A stretch of 40,570 nt of DNA. Origin: CAZTHL01 sp964613585. Lineage in GTDB: Bacteria > Pseudomonadota > Alphaproteobacteria > DSM-16000 > Inquilinaceae. The notes below the pieces were generated by a model. That model was not told the origin of the DNA, searched no databases, and worked only from the letters and a program-made list of their open reading frames with translations. The position numbers and the translations under genes were made by a program. Positions 8,227 through 16,620 of this stretch are shown piece after piece. The stretch covers positions 1-40,570 of the forward strand of contig CAZTHL010000029.1 in the NCBI GenBank assembly GCA_964613585.1, given 5' to 3'. Every line of letters begins with the position of its first letter. The stretch's first letter is position 1.

Positions 8227-8862
8227 CTACGCGCGCCAGTAGCGCACGGCGCCCGTGTCCAGGTGCAGAAACCCTTGATCAGGGTAATAGCCGACGCCAC
8301 CGGCCTGCAAGTCCATCGCATGAGTCCTGAGTCGTGCGAGCGGTACGCCCGGGAGACGGAGGTCGAGCGCGCGGCCGCGCAGATGCAGGCTGTTGCGCGC
8401 CACGTCGAAGCCGCGCCGCGCCAGCATGGCGTTGGTCTCGGGCGTACGGTAGCCGGACAGCACGTGCCACGGCTGGTCGGGGCGCAGTGCGGCCTGCAGG
8501 CGAACAAGCAGCGAAATGAGGCCGGCATCCATGGAGATGACCGCGCCGACGCGCCAGTCGCGCAGGAACCGATCCAGCCGGCCCCTGCCGGCGGGCAGCG
8601 TCGCCGCCGCGGCGCTCAGCGACAGGCTCTCGCGCGTATGCACATTGTAGAAGCGAAGGGTCGCCGCCGAGAGCCGCTCCCGCGGCGACAGCTCGGGCCG
8701 AAGCCGTGTCTCCGGCAACGGGAACCGAGGCTCTGGCCGCAGCCGGGGATGGGTGGCGTCCCGCCGGCTGATCGGCGGGGCCGCCCCAAGCCCGACCTCG
8801 GGAAGGGTCGCCGCGGTGGCCAGCAGGGAACTGCTTGCTACAATGAAAATACGCCTGCGCAC
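8227..8862 (-). CDS. Secreted M15-family peptidase (DUF882, MepK-like)
   Basis: The 211-residue product has a Sec-type signal sequence (MRRRIFIVASSSLLATAATL) and a C-terminal M15A-type metallopeptidase domain. SGYRTPETN (136-144) is followed by HLRGRALDL, whose His160 and Asp167 are zinc ligands, and FLHLDTG, whose His200 is the third. Relatives such as E. coli MepK cleave meso-DAP cross-links in peptidoglycan from the periplasm. It lies between the wzc-like and wza-like genes on the same strand, with about 300 and 120 bases on either side, so it may have its own promoter. A role in opening the cell wall for the export complex is a reasonable inference from position; general cell-wall turnover is the alternative. 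Confidence 0.85.
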   Translation of the reverse strand: MRRRIFIVASSSLLATAATLPEVGLGAAPPISRRDATHPRLRPEPRFPLPETRLRPELSPRERLSAATLRFYNVHTRESLSLSAAAATLPAGRGRLDRFLRDWRVGAVISMDAGLISLLVRLQAALRPDQPWHVLSGYRTPETNAMLARRGFDVARNSLHLRGRALDLRLPGVPLARLRTHAMDLQAGGVGYYPDQGFLHLDTGAVRYWRA

Positions 8863-9167
8863 GCCTCGCCATCCTCGCTGTCGACGAGCCGCATGGCATA
8901 GTGCTTGCCCTGCGGCCGCGGTTTTCGATCGTCCTGATCCGCGACGCTCGCGGCCCGCCGGTTACGGCCTTTGCTTGCCGCTCGCGACCGTGCCCGGAAG
9001 CGGCATGTCGGCGCGGTGCCGGGTCGGGCCGGTCCGCTTCCGCGTTGGCCGGTCCGGTCTGAGGCCGGGGGCCGGCGATAGGCTCGGGGCCTGTCCCGAA
9101 AATCGGGGCGAGGCCCGTGGGGCCATGCGGCCGGCGCGGAACGCCGCCGGCCGGCCGCGGCACAGCC
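8863..9167. other. Gap between the wzc-like and M15 peptidase genes
   Basis: These 305 very GC-rich bases hold no supported gene. Open frames cross it on both strands but have skewed Arg/Pro/Gly composition and no ribosome-binding sites. No clear promoter, hairpin or repeat was seen. Confidence 0.45.
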
Positions 9168-11426
9168 TTAGCTGGTGTAGTACCCCTGTTGCTTACTATA
9201 GTAGTAGGCCGATTCCTGATACCCGTATAGAGAGTACGTCTTGATGTCGACCTGGGTCAGGACCGCGCCCTCGAGATTTGCCCCGGCATGGTGCAGCTGC
9301 TTGACCGCGCTGCGCACCGCGGCCCGCGAGGTCTCGCCCCAGCGCACCGCCAGCACGCACAGGTCGGCGAGCGAGGACAGCACCCGCGGATCGGAGACCG
9401 GCAGCACGGGTGGGGCATCGATGATGATCAGGTCGTACTGGGTGCGCAGCCGGGACAGCAGGTGCTGCATGGCCGGCAGGCGGAACAGAAGCTGCGGATC
9501 CTCGACCTCTGGACCCGCGGTGATGGCATGGGCGCCGGACCGCGTGTCGCACTGCAGGATGTCGTCCAGGGAGCCGGAGCCCGAGAGGTAGGTCGACAGG
9601 CCGGCCTTGTTCGACAGGCGGAAGATTTGATGAACCTGCGGCCGCCGAAGGTCCCCGTCTATGACCAGAACGCGCTGTCCCGCCTTGGCGACGATCCGTG
9701 CCAGCGAGGTTGTCAGGGCCGACTTGCCTTCGCCCAGCTCCGCCGAGGTAATCATGATGACGTTGCCGCCATTGGCCTTCTGCAGGGCGATCAGGATCGA
9801 GGTGTAGAAGGTCCGGATCGCCTCCGCGAAGGCCGATCCCGGCTTGTCCATGACGTAATCCTGCGGCCGCTGGCGCGAGAAGGTGCCGCTCCGCAGCTTC
9901 GGCACCATGCCGTAGGCATGAAGCTGCAGATCCTGCTCCAGCTGCTCGCCGCTGCGGTAGCCCTGGTCGAGCAACTCGGCCATGAACATGAGGCCGACTC
10001 CGGCGCCGACCGCCCCGACGAAGCAGACGAGCAGCAGGAGCTTGGTGTTGGGCTCGCTCGGGATCAGCGGCAGCGGCGCCTTGGACAGCACGAAGACCTC
10101 CGGCTGCTCGAGCTCGATCTGCCGCTCGGCTTCCTTCACGCGCTCAAGCAGCGTCTGCAGCAGGTTGCGACTGGCCTCCGCCTCGCGTTCCAGAGCCCTG
10201 AGCTGAACCTCCTCGTCATCGGACTCGTCGGTTCGCTGACGCAGCTCGGAAATGCTGTCGGACAGCGACGTCACGCGCTGCCGGCCGACCCGGACCTCGT
10301 TGCGCAGCCCCTCGATCAGGTTGCCGGCCTCGATGTCCATCTGCTGTTGCAGAGAGGCGATCTCCGCACGGATGTTCTGCATGACCGGATGGCCGGCGGC
10401 GTACTGGGCCGACAGCTCGGCCCGACGCTGCTCCAGGGTGGACTGCTCGGCGCGCAGGCCGTTGATCAGCGGCGAGTCGAGGATGTCGAAGACGGCGCGG
10501 CTTTGCCCCGCGTTCACCAGTTCCTCGACGCGGCTGAGCCGGGCCCGCGTCGCCTCGAACTCGGCCCGCGCCTGCACCAGCTGGCTGCTCAGCTCGGAAA
10601 GCTCCTGCAGCACCATCTCGCGCTCGCGGCCATCGACGAGCATGGAGCCGCTGCTGAACTCCTCGACGGCCTGCTCGGCGTCCCGCACCTGCCGGCGCAG
10701 TTCCTCAACCCGCTCGTTGAGCCACGAGCTGGCGCGCTGGGCCGTGTCGAACTTGGCGTTCAGATACTGCACGACGTAAAGGTCGGCCGTCGTGTTGACC
10801 ACGCGCTGGGCCAGCTGCGGGTCCTCCGAGCTGAAGCGAATCTCGAGCGCCCGGGACGTGCCGATCTGCTCGACCGTGAGGCCCCGCAGGTACTTGTCCA
10901 CCATGAGGGTTTGCAGCACGTCCGGAGCGATGGTCCGCTCCGGCTCGGGCGGGAACACCTCGTCGATCCGCGACGCCCAGGCCTGTGGCAGAATGGCGCG
11001 CCCCTGCTCGCCGAGCCAGGCCAGCCAGCTCTCGTCCTCGCGCAGGAGAGGGTTGAACTCGTCCGTCTGATCGAGCCCGGCCGTGACCACCACCCGCTCG
11101 GCCAGGTCGCGTGAGCGCACCACCTCGATCTCCGTCGCGATGGTCTCGTCATCCGCAGGCAGGCCCGCGACCAGCGACTGGATGTCGACGACCTGCTGCT
11201 CGCTGGGCCGGATCATCACGGTGCCGGCGGCCTCGTACTTGGGCGTCAGGCTCTGGACATAGAGGAAGCCGATGCCGAACAGCACCGCCGAGGTGATCGT
11301 CAGGATCCATTTGCGCCGCCAGAAGATGCGCAGGATCTCATCGAGGCGAACCTCGACCGTCTCCAGGTTGGGCAGGAGGTGCGGGCGTCGCGACTCGCTG
11401 CGGTTGGTGGGCGCCATGTCGTTCAT
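9168..11426 (-). CDS. Wzc-like chain-length regulator and BY-type tyrosine autokinase
   Basis: This 752-residue inner-membrane protein joins a Wzz domain (TM1 about 41-58, long periplasmic coiled coil about 225-440, the PxxP-type segment PLPLIPSEP at 451-459, TM2 about 462-483) to a cytoplasmic bacterial tyrosine kinase domain. The Walker A is GEGKS (565-569), the A' motif VLVIDGDLRRP (586-596) and the Walker B DLIIIDAPP (665-673). The last 22 residues contain eight tyrosines (731, 734, 736, 741-743, 749, 750), the autophosphorylated cluster. Proteins of this type cycle between phosphorylated and unphosphorylated octamers to control polymerisation and export by Wzy and Wza. It is flanked by wcaJ upstream and the peptidase/wza-like genes downstream. 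The ATG at 11426 gives the usual short cytoplasmic head; an ATG nine bases later is equally possible. No cognate Wzb phosphatase is visible. Confidence 0.95.
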   Translation of the reverse strand: MNDMAPTNRSESRRPHLLPNLETVEVRLDEILRIFWRRKWILTITSAVLFGIGFLYVQSLTPKYEAAGTVMIRPSEQQVVDIQSLVAGLPADDETIATEIEVVRSRDLAERVVVTAGLDQTDEFNPLLREDESWLAWLGEQGRAILPQAWASRIDEVFPPEPERTIAPDVLQTLMVDKYLRGLTVEQIGTSRALEIRFSSEDPQLAQRVVNTTADLYVVQYLNAKFDTAQRASSWLNERVEELRRQVRDAEQAVEEFSSGSMLVDGREREMVLQELSELSSQLVQARAEFEATRARLSRVEELVNAGQSRAVFDILDSPLINGLRAEQSTLEQRRAELSAQYAAGHPVMQNIRAEIASLQQQMDIEAGNLIEGLRNEVRVGRQRVTSLSDSISELRQRTDESDDEEVQLRALEREAEASRNLLQTLLERVKEAERQIELEQPEVFVLSKAPLPLIPSEPNTKLLLLVCFVGAVGAGVGLMFMAELLDQGYRSGEQLEQDLQLHAYGMVPKLRSGTFSRQRPQDYVMDKPGSAFAEAIRTFYTSILIALQKANGGNVIMITSAELGEGKSALTTSLARIVAKAGQRVLVIDGDLRRPQVHQIFRLSNKAGLSTYLSGSGSLDDILQCDTRSGAHAITAGPEVEDPQLLFRLPAMQHLLSRLRTQYDLIIIDAPPVLPVSDPRVLSSLADLCVLAVRWGETSRAAVRSAVKQLHHAGANLEGAVLTQVDIKTYSLYGYQESAYYYSKQQGYYTS

Positions 11427-11726
11427 CGTGATCGATACCCCTTGCCGTCCCGGGCCGCCGGTCGGCCTGCGCCGGCCGGGAGCGATGACCGGCGTGCACC
11501 CGGGAGGACATGTCCGGCGCTGAGCGCGCCGCCACCGTCCGCATGGGCTCCCGCATCATCTCCGGCCGAGCGCCGCCGGACCGGTTCGCCGGCCCTTACT
11601 CCGCGTCCAATAAAGCCAGTATTCCAGTGATCCCTCTCACCGTTCCCTTAGGTGAGCACCTCTTCGCAAAGATCAAGAAAATTCTTCCCGTGCGCGAACC
11701 CTTGTCAGGGTCCGGCTGTGTCTTGG
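11427..11726. other. Gap between wcaJ-like and wzc-like genes
   Basis: Three hundred bases without a supported gene. The part near 11600-11720 is relatively AT-rich. It contains a small inverted repeat (CTCACC at 11636-11641 and GGTGAG at 11651-11656, nine-base spacer), which could be an operator or weak hairpin in the leader of the wzc-like gene. No promoter could be fixed. Confidence 0.4.
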
Positions 11727-13181
11727 CTAGTAAGCATTCGGATCCTTGAATACCACAAGCAGGGTCTTCAGCATGATCCACAGATCGAAGGCAATCGACC
11801 AGTTCTCGATATAGAAAAGGTCGTATTCGACACGCATCTTGATCTTCTCGACGGTGTCCGTCTCGCCGCGCCAGCCATTGACCTGCGCCCACCCGGTGAT
11901 CCCGGGCTTCACCTTGTGGCGCGCCGCGTATTCGTGGACCACCTCCTCGAAAAGGCGTCCCGCCGCCTTGGTGGCGATGGCATGCGGCCTGGGGCCGACG
12001 ATCGACATGTCGCCCTTGAGGACGTTGAAGAGCTGGGGCAGCTCATCGAGGCTGCTGCGGCGCAGGAACCGCCCGATCCTCGTCACCCGCCGGTCGTTCT
12101 TGACCGTCTGCACCTCGCAGTTGGCGTCTGCCTGGGCGTGGCACATGGTGCGGAACTTCCAGACCTCGATGAGGCGGTGGTTGAAGCCGTGCCGCTTCTG
12201 CTTGAACAGGATCGGGCCGGGCGAATCGAGCTTCACCGCCGTGCCGATGACCACCATCAAGGGCAGCGTAAACAGGATCAGCAGCCCGGCGATGACCCGA
12301 TCCTCCGCCGCCTTCAGCAGCGATGACCAGCCCGAGATCGGCCGGTCGAACACATGCAGCATGGGCAGGCCCGAGAGCATGCTGACCGCCCGATGCGGGA
12401 AGTGAAAGTTGATCAGATCCGGCGCAAGCTTGACCGGGACCGGGAGCATGGCCAGCCGGCTCAGCAGATCCTGCAGCCGGTCCTTGGCCGACCAGGGCAG
12501 CGCCACGAAAACTTGATCAATCTGCTCCTGGCGCACCAGCGTCACCAGATCGTCGGTCGTCCCGAGAACCGGATATCCGTCGATCAGGGTCGGCAGCCGC
12601 GCCTGGCGATCATCGATGAAGCCAACGATCTTCATCCTGAGGTCGAGATCGCGAACCACAAGAGCGGCAAATTGCCGGCCGATCTCACCCGCGCCAACGA
12701 TGACGCAGCGCTGGGAGATCAACCCGCGCCGGGCCACCGCGACCATCACCTGGTTGAGCCCGAGCCGCCAGGTGGCCAGCCCGGCCAGAGCCACGGCGAA
12801 CCACATCAGCGCCCAGTCTTTCGGGAAATGAGCCGTCACGTCGAAGCCGAAGGTGAGCAGAAAGAAGATCCCGGACGCCAAGACATACGCCTTCACCAGC
12901 GGCCGGAGCTTCGGCCGGCTCGCGTACAAGACGGTGTCGTCGTAGACGTCATGCAAGGAGAAGCCGATCGCCGCCACCCAGGGCGCCAGCAGGATCAGCT
13001 TGAACGCCGGACCGTGGAGCGGCACGGGCACGCCATGCATGAGCCAATACGAGACTATGCCCGAGGCGAACACCACCAGCAGGTCCATCAAGACGATGCA
13101 CCCCTTGACCACCTGCGGCGGCAGCGGCTTCGGAAGGAGCGTAAGGGCTCGGTACTGCAGCGGATGGACGTTATCGCTCAT
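11727..13181 (-). CDS. wcaJ: Undecaprenyl-phosphate sugar-phosphate transferase (WcaJ/WbaP/ExoY family)
   Basis: This is the initiating enzyme of the polymer. It transfers a hexose-1-phosphate, usually glucose or galactose, from its UDP donor to undecaprenyl phosphate at the inner membrane. The 484-residue length and order fit the long WcaJ type: four hydrophobic segments within 25-150, a Rossmann-like CoA-binding region (RCVIVGAGEIGRQFAAL, 158-174), a re-entrant membrane helix about 293-315, and the catalytic domain with WKFRTM (341-346), SLDELPQLFNVLKGDMSIVG (377-396, with the catalytic Asp-Glu), GPRPH (396-400) and KPGITGWAQVNGWRGET. The gene has its own predicted promoter and leader. Glucose is the commonest sugar for this branch, but the sugar cannot be fixed from sequence. 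The symbol reflects the family, not proven specificity. Confidence 0.92.
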   Translation of the reverse strand: MSDNVHPLQYRALTLLPKPLPPQVVKGCIVLMDLLVVFASGIVSYWLMHGVPVPLHGPAFKLILLAPWVAAIGFSLHDVYDDTVLYASRPKLRPLVKAYVLASGIFFLLTFGFDVTAHFPKDWALMWFAVALAGLATWRLGLNQVMVAVARRGLISQRCVIVGAGEIGRQFAALVVRDLDLRMKIVGFIDDRQARLPTLIDGYPVLGTTDDLVTLVRQEQIDQVFVALPWSAKDRLQDLLSRLAMLPVPVKLAPDLINFHFPHRAVSMLSGLPMLHVFDRPISGWSSLLKAAEDRVIAGLLILFTLPLMVVIGTAVKLDSPGPILFKQKRHGFNHRLIEVWKFRTMCHAQADANCEVQTVKNDRRVTRIGRFLRRSSLDELPQLFNVLKGDMSIVGPRPHAIATKAAGRLFEEVVHEYAARHKVKPGITGWAQVNGWRGETDTVEKIKMRVEYDLFYIENWSIAFDLWIMLKTLLVVFKDPNAY

Positions 13182-13249
13182 TTCAATAGTCGCAGTTACG
13201 AGGCTGCCGTCTGGCTACTTGAGGCGGTAACAACCGCTCCCAACTCCCG

Positions 13250-13269
13250 CATCGTTGCTCTCAACGATG
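13250..13269. promoter_or_regulatory. Perfect 8-bp inverted repeat at the wcaJ transcription start
   Basis: CATCGTTG (13250-13257) and CAACGATG (13262-13269) form a perfect palindrome with the four-base spacer CTCT. It lies 6 bases past the predicted -10 box, overlapping the expected start of transcription. This is the usual place for a repressor operator, or for a hairpin at the mRNA 5' end. A second, shorter palindrome (GCGGT-AACA-ACCGC, 13224-13237) follows in the leader. Confidence 0.45.
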
Positions 13270-13275
13270 GCCAAC

Positions 13276-13304
13276 GTTATCGGGTCATTAATACCTTTTT
13301 TCAA
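13276..13304 (-). promoter_or_regulatory. Predicted sigma-70 promoter of wcaJ
   Basis: On the minus strand TTGAAA (13304-13299) and GATAAC (13281-13276) are separated by exactly 17 bases, in an AT-rich stretch about 95 bases upstream of the wcaJ ATG at 13181. The -35 box matches five of six consensus bases and the -10 box four of six. Supported by sequence and position only. Confidence 0.5.
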
Positions 13305-13532
13305 GAGATTTCCTGTTTATTCGCCCTAAAGGCGTAGAAACTCTTTGAAGCGTGATGCCGTGACAACAATACAGGCCGGCATGGGCCGCTCGAACTCTGA
13401 TCGAGGTTAATGGCTCCCGCATGCCCGGCATCCGTGGTTCGCGCGCCACAACCCGTCGCCCGACCGCGGGTTCCGCGTCGGCCGGGATCGCCGCCGCCTG
13501 GCGGCGATCGCCGGATCTCGAGGGCGAAAGCC

Positions 13533-15170
13533 TCAGGCGGAAAGCGCCTGGCGGCCTGCCCAGTGCTCCGCCAGCAGCGACACGCCGTCGAAATGGTTGG
13601 GCAGCGCCGCGCCCATCATGTGCAGCACCGTCGGCGCCAGATCGACGCCGCGACCCTCCGGCAGCGGGCCTGCCGGGATGCCCGGCCCGCTGATGTTCAG
13701 GAAGCCGATCGAGGTGTGGCTGCCCGAGCGCCGGAACGGCACGGGACCGATCCGGCCGAAGGCCGGGCTGTCCACGACGTCCGCGGGCTCGCTGCGCCAT
13801 GTGACGACGAGGTCGGCATCCGGCAGGCGCTCGTCCATGTCGAGGGCCGAACGGCGCGTGCGCACGATCTCGTCCACGATCGGCTGGCCGGTTCGGGGAT
13901 TGACCAGATCCCGCAGGTGGTCGGTGATCTCGCCGCAGACGCGGTCGTAGTCCGCCGGATCGACGCGGCCGTGGCGATCGCGCCCGGCGAGATTGACGCG
14001 CACGTAGCCGTCAGAGAAGCTGGGCAGGCCAAAGGCCGTCATCTCGGGCCATTTGTTGGCATACCACTGGGCCGGCATCCACTTGAGCGTGTCGTACGTC
14101 ATCGGATTTGCCGGACCGTCGTCCAGGCCGATGAGCCGTTCCAGCTTGCGCGAGCCGAACCCGCGCCAGCGCCGGACCACGCGGCGCAACGGGTTGCCGT
14201 CCTCCCGGCGGGCCCAGATCTCCTGCGCCCAATGCCGTCGCGATCGGATCGGCTCCGGCACCGGGCCGCCGCCCGGGCCCGCGGCGAAGGCCGCCTTGCC
14301 GTTGAAGCTGTACCGGTACATGAGCTCGGGCAGGAAGAACATGCTGGGCACGTCCATGGAGTTGCTCTCCATGCCGTGAGCCGAGAACAGCGCCACGCGG
14401 GTGTTGTCCGGCGCGACCTCCAGCATCGCCGCGACCGCCGCGTCGATTTCCTGCATCACCTCGAGAATGGGGTCGCCGCCATCCCACGGATACCGACCGT
14501 AGAGGGGGTGCGCCGGATCGCTCAGATGCCACATCGCGTGGCCGGCCGAATGCGGCTCGCCGAAAAGCGTCAGCAACAGGTCCCAGCGCCCGTCCCGCAG
14601 CATCTCACAGCAGATCCGGCTCTTTCGCCGAATGCCCTCGAGCATCGCCTGCTGCAGCCAGCGCAGCTTCTCCAGCTCGAACGGCTCCGCATTATCCTTC
14701 TCGAAGGCCGGGTGTGGCCCGTGCCGGCCGATGAGGTCGTCGAGCAGACCGGCCGGCCGTGAATGGCTCGGCGTCTGCGGCGAGTGGGCGCCCCAGCCGA
14801 GGACCTGGATGCCGTTCACGCTCTCGGACAGGGCGGCCTGCGGCATGTCGAAAACGGCGATCCGGTAGTCGTCTCCCAGAGCATAGAACGGCTTGTAATC
14901 CTGAAAGTCATAGGCGCCGACGTGCTCGAGTGCGTAGGTGTCCGCATGAAACTTGAGCGGCGACCAGTATCCCGTCTTGGAAGGCGCGCAGCCCGTCAGG
15001 AAGGTCGTCCAAGGCAATTCCGCCGAATAAGTTTCGTAATTGGTCAAACGTCCGTAGCCGCCGTTCTCGACCAGACGCTTCAGCGTCGGCAGGTGACCCT
15101 CCTGGAGCCAACGCTCGACCTGCGTCGGCTCGGCGGAATCAAGTCCAATGGCGAGTACCGGATGCTTCAT
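13533..15170 (-). CDS. Alkaline-phosphatase-superfamily hydrolase (type I phosphodiesterase/nucleotide pyrophosphatase-like)
   Basis: The 545-residue protein has the fold markers of the alkaline phosphatase superfamily. AIGLDSAEP carries the first metal Asp (11), ELPWTTFLTG the nucleophile Thr (55 or 56), and FGEPHSAGHAMWH further metal ligands. FSAHGM stands where SDHGM is usual, and GSHTSIGF sits near the C-terminus. No signal peptide is seen, so it appears cytoplasmic. Relatives hydrolyse phosphodiesters, phosphomonoesters or sulfate esters and are frequent in polysaccharide loci, where their substrates are mostly unknown. The ATG at 15170 is chosen over 15197 because AGAGG lies eight bases upstream and the conserved domain starts at once. 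It is divergent from a sulfotransferase gene, so handling of a sulfated nucleotide or sugar (for example PAP recycling or desulfation) is an attractive but unproven idea. The Asp-to-Ala change in SAHGM may alter metal binding. Confidence 0.8.
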   Translation of the reverse strand: MKHPVLAIGLDSAEPTQVERWLQEGHLPTLKRLVENGGYGRLTNYETYSAELPWTTFLTGCAPSKTGYWSPLKFHADTYALEHVGAYDFQDYKPFYALGDDYRIAVFDMPQAALSESVNGIQVLGWGAHSPQTPSHSRPAGLLDDLIGRHGPHPAFEKDNAEPFELEKLRWLQQAMLEGIRRKSRICCEMLRDGRWDLLLTLFGEPHSAGHAMWHLSDPAHPLYGRYPWDGGDPILEVMQEIDAAVAAMLEVAPDNTRVALFSAHGMESNSMDVPSMFFLPELMYRYSFNGKAAFAAGPGGGPVPEPIRSRRHWAQEIWARREDGNPLRRVVRRWRGFGSRKLERLIGLDDGPANPMTYDTLKWMPAQWYANKWPEMTAFGLPSFSDGYVRVNLAGRDRHGRVDPADYDRVCGEITDHLRDLVNPRTGQPIVDEIVRTRRSALDMDERLPDADLVVTWRSEPADVVDSPAFGRIGPVPFRRSGSHTSIGFLNISGPGIPAGPLPEGRGVDLAPTVLHMMGAALPNHFDGVSLLAEHWAGRQALSA

Positions 15171-15696
15171 TGTCGATGCCTCTTCTGTCGCGAGCAACCA
15201 GCAGGAAGCGTGCCAAATCTTGGCGGCTCATCCCGTCTGACCGTTAAACTTTTGTCAACGGACGCCGTTCGCCTGTGACATAAGTGAGGCGCGGCCCACC
15301 GCCAATACCGAAAACAGAATTTCACCAAAGGTGTTCCGAGTGGTGATGCGCTCCGGCGCGGCGGTTCCCCTAATGTAAAAGTTTCTTGACGGTTAAGCGA
15401 CTGCATCCGTCTGCCGGCTGTTCATTCGCATCAAGATCGGCACACGGGAGCAAAGGGCCGGGCAGCCTTCACCATTGGTGCGATGCCACGGCGCCCAGCG
15501 AAGACCATTGCCAGGCGTGCGACGAGTCGATATCAAATGGTTTACCTTGATTCGAAGGGGGTACGCCTTGCGGCGGGGCGGGCGCCGGTGTCCTCGACCC
15601 GGCCTGGGCCGCGCGCGGGGCAGGGCCCGGGATCCGGGCCTCCTCGCTGTCGAGCAAGCCGCCGGGCCGGGTGACCGCTTTTGCATCGGAACACGC
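15171..15696. other. Divergent region between the AP-superfamily and sulfotransferase genes
   Basis: No gene is supported in these 526 bases. On the minus strand a perfect -35 hexamer TTGACA lies at 15258-15253, but the -10 position is poor. A short palindrome CACC-AAA-GGTG lies near 15325-15335. The frame of the sulfotransferase is open through 15475-15696 but reads as an Arg/Gly-rich stretch with no ribosome-binding site, so it is treated as leader rather than protein. Confidence 0.45.
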
Positions 15697-16602
15697 GTGC
15701 GACTGGACTTCATCATCATCGGGGCGCAGAAGGCGGCATCGACCTTTCTGCAACAGTGCGTCGGTGATCATCCACAGGTCTGGATGCCTCGATCCGAGAT
15801 CGCCTGCTTCGAGACGCCCGATTACGAGCGGGGCGTCGAGCGTACCCTCGAGCGGCTGTTCGACGGCCGCGTCGCGGACCGGCTCGGCATCAAGCGACCG
15901 AACTATCTCAGCAGGCCGGAGGTGCCGGAGCGCATCCACCGTCACTTCCCGGACGCCGACCTTATCTGCGTGCTCCGGCATCCGGTTGACCGCGCGGTTT
16001 CCGCGTATTTCCACTATCTTCGTCACGGCTTGGTCCCGCCTCTGCCGGTCGAGGAGGGGATGCGCCGGCTGCTCTCGACTCCGCAGGACGATCCGGCGGA
16101 TCGCAGCCGCGAGGTGCTGAGCTACGGCTTGTACGGCCAATCCCTCTCCCGCTATCTGGAGCGCTTCTCGCGGGACAAGATCCTGGTGCTGTTCCATGAG
16201 GATCTGCTGGCCGACAGGAGGCGGCAGCTGCGGACCGTGTTCGAGTTCCTGCGCATCGACCCGTCCTTCATGCCGCCTTCGCGAGCGCGGCGCCGCCAGG
16301 GCAGCGTCTACTCGGTGCCGCGGGCGCGGATCCTGCATCGGCTCAGCCGGATACCGTTTCGGCAGGACGCCTCCACCGGCCGGTACTATCGGCGCTCGCG
16401 CTGGCTCTCGCCGCTGCTGAACAACGCGGTGACCGCGGTTGACCGGGCGCTGCTCAAGCCTCTCTATGGAGGTGGCCGGCCTCAGCTGACGCCGGAGACG
16501 ACCCGCCACCTCATGTCATACTACGCCTCCGACGTCGAGCTCCTGTCGCGCCTTTTGGGTGGGCTCCCGGCGTCCTGGGAGCCCGACTTCGCCGCTCGTT
16601 GA
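15697..16602 (+). CDS. PAPS-dependent sulfotransferase
   Basis: The 301-residue protein belongs to the P-loop sulfotransferases, which move sulfate from PAPS onto a hydroxyl group. The 5'-phosphosulfate-binding loop is GAQKAASTFLQQ at residues 9-20, right at the N-terminus as usual. The 3'-phosphate-binding segment is VLRHPVDRAVSAYFHY near 92-107, with the Arg and Ser typical of the family. Start choice: the GTG at 15697 gives MRLDFIIIGAQKA, the normal family beginning, with GGA six bases before it. The ATG at 15475 would add 74 Arg-rich residues without counterpart. Its place in the polysaccharide locus suggests that it sulfates the polymer or a lipid-linked repeat unit, although a lipid or small-molecule acceptor is possible. 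PAPS supply genes are not in the window. Confidence 0.85.
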   Translation: MRLDFIIIGAQKAASTFLQQCVGDHPQVWMPRSEIACFETPDYERGVERTLERLFDGRVADRLGIKRPNYLSRPEVPERIHRHFPDADLICVLRHPVDRAVSAYFHYLRHGLVPPLPVEEGMRRLLSTPQDDPADRSREVLSYGLYGQSLSRYLERFSRDKILVLFHEDLLADRRRQLRTVFEFLRIDPSFMPPSRARRRQGSVYSVPRARILHRLSRIPFRQDASTGRYYRRSRWLSPLLNNAVTAVDRALLKPLYGGGRPQLTPETTRHLMSYYASDVELLSRLLGGLPASWEPDFAAR

Positions 16603-16620
16603 TGCGGGGCAGGCCTGCGC

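Larger units (their letters stand above)
13182..13532. other. Leader and promoter region between the AP-superfamily gene and wcaJ
   Basis: About 350 bases with no gene. The wcaJ-proximal half is AT-rich and holds the predicted promoter and two palindromes listed separately. The half nearer 13533 is GC-rich and shows nothing recognisable, including no clear terminator for the upstream gene. Confidence 0.5.

Noticed and set aside
15475..15696. N-terminal 74-residue extension of the sulfotransferase
   Set aside because: The extension is Arg/Gly-rich, has no family counterpart and no start site; the PAPS-binding loop begins right after the GTG at 15697.
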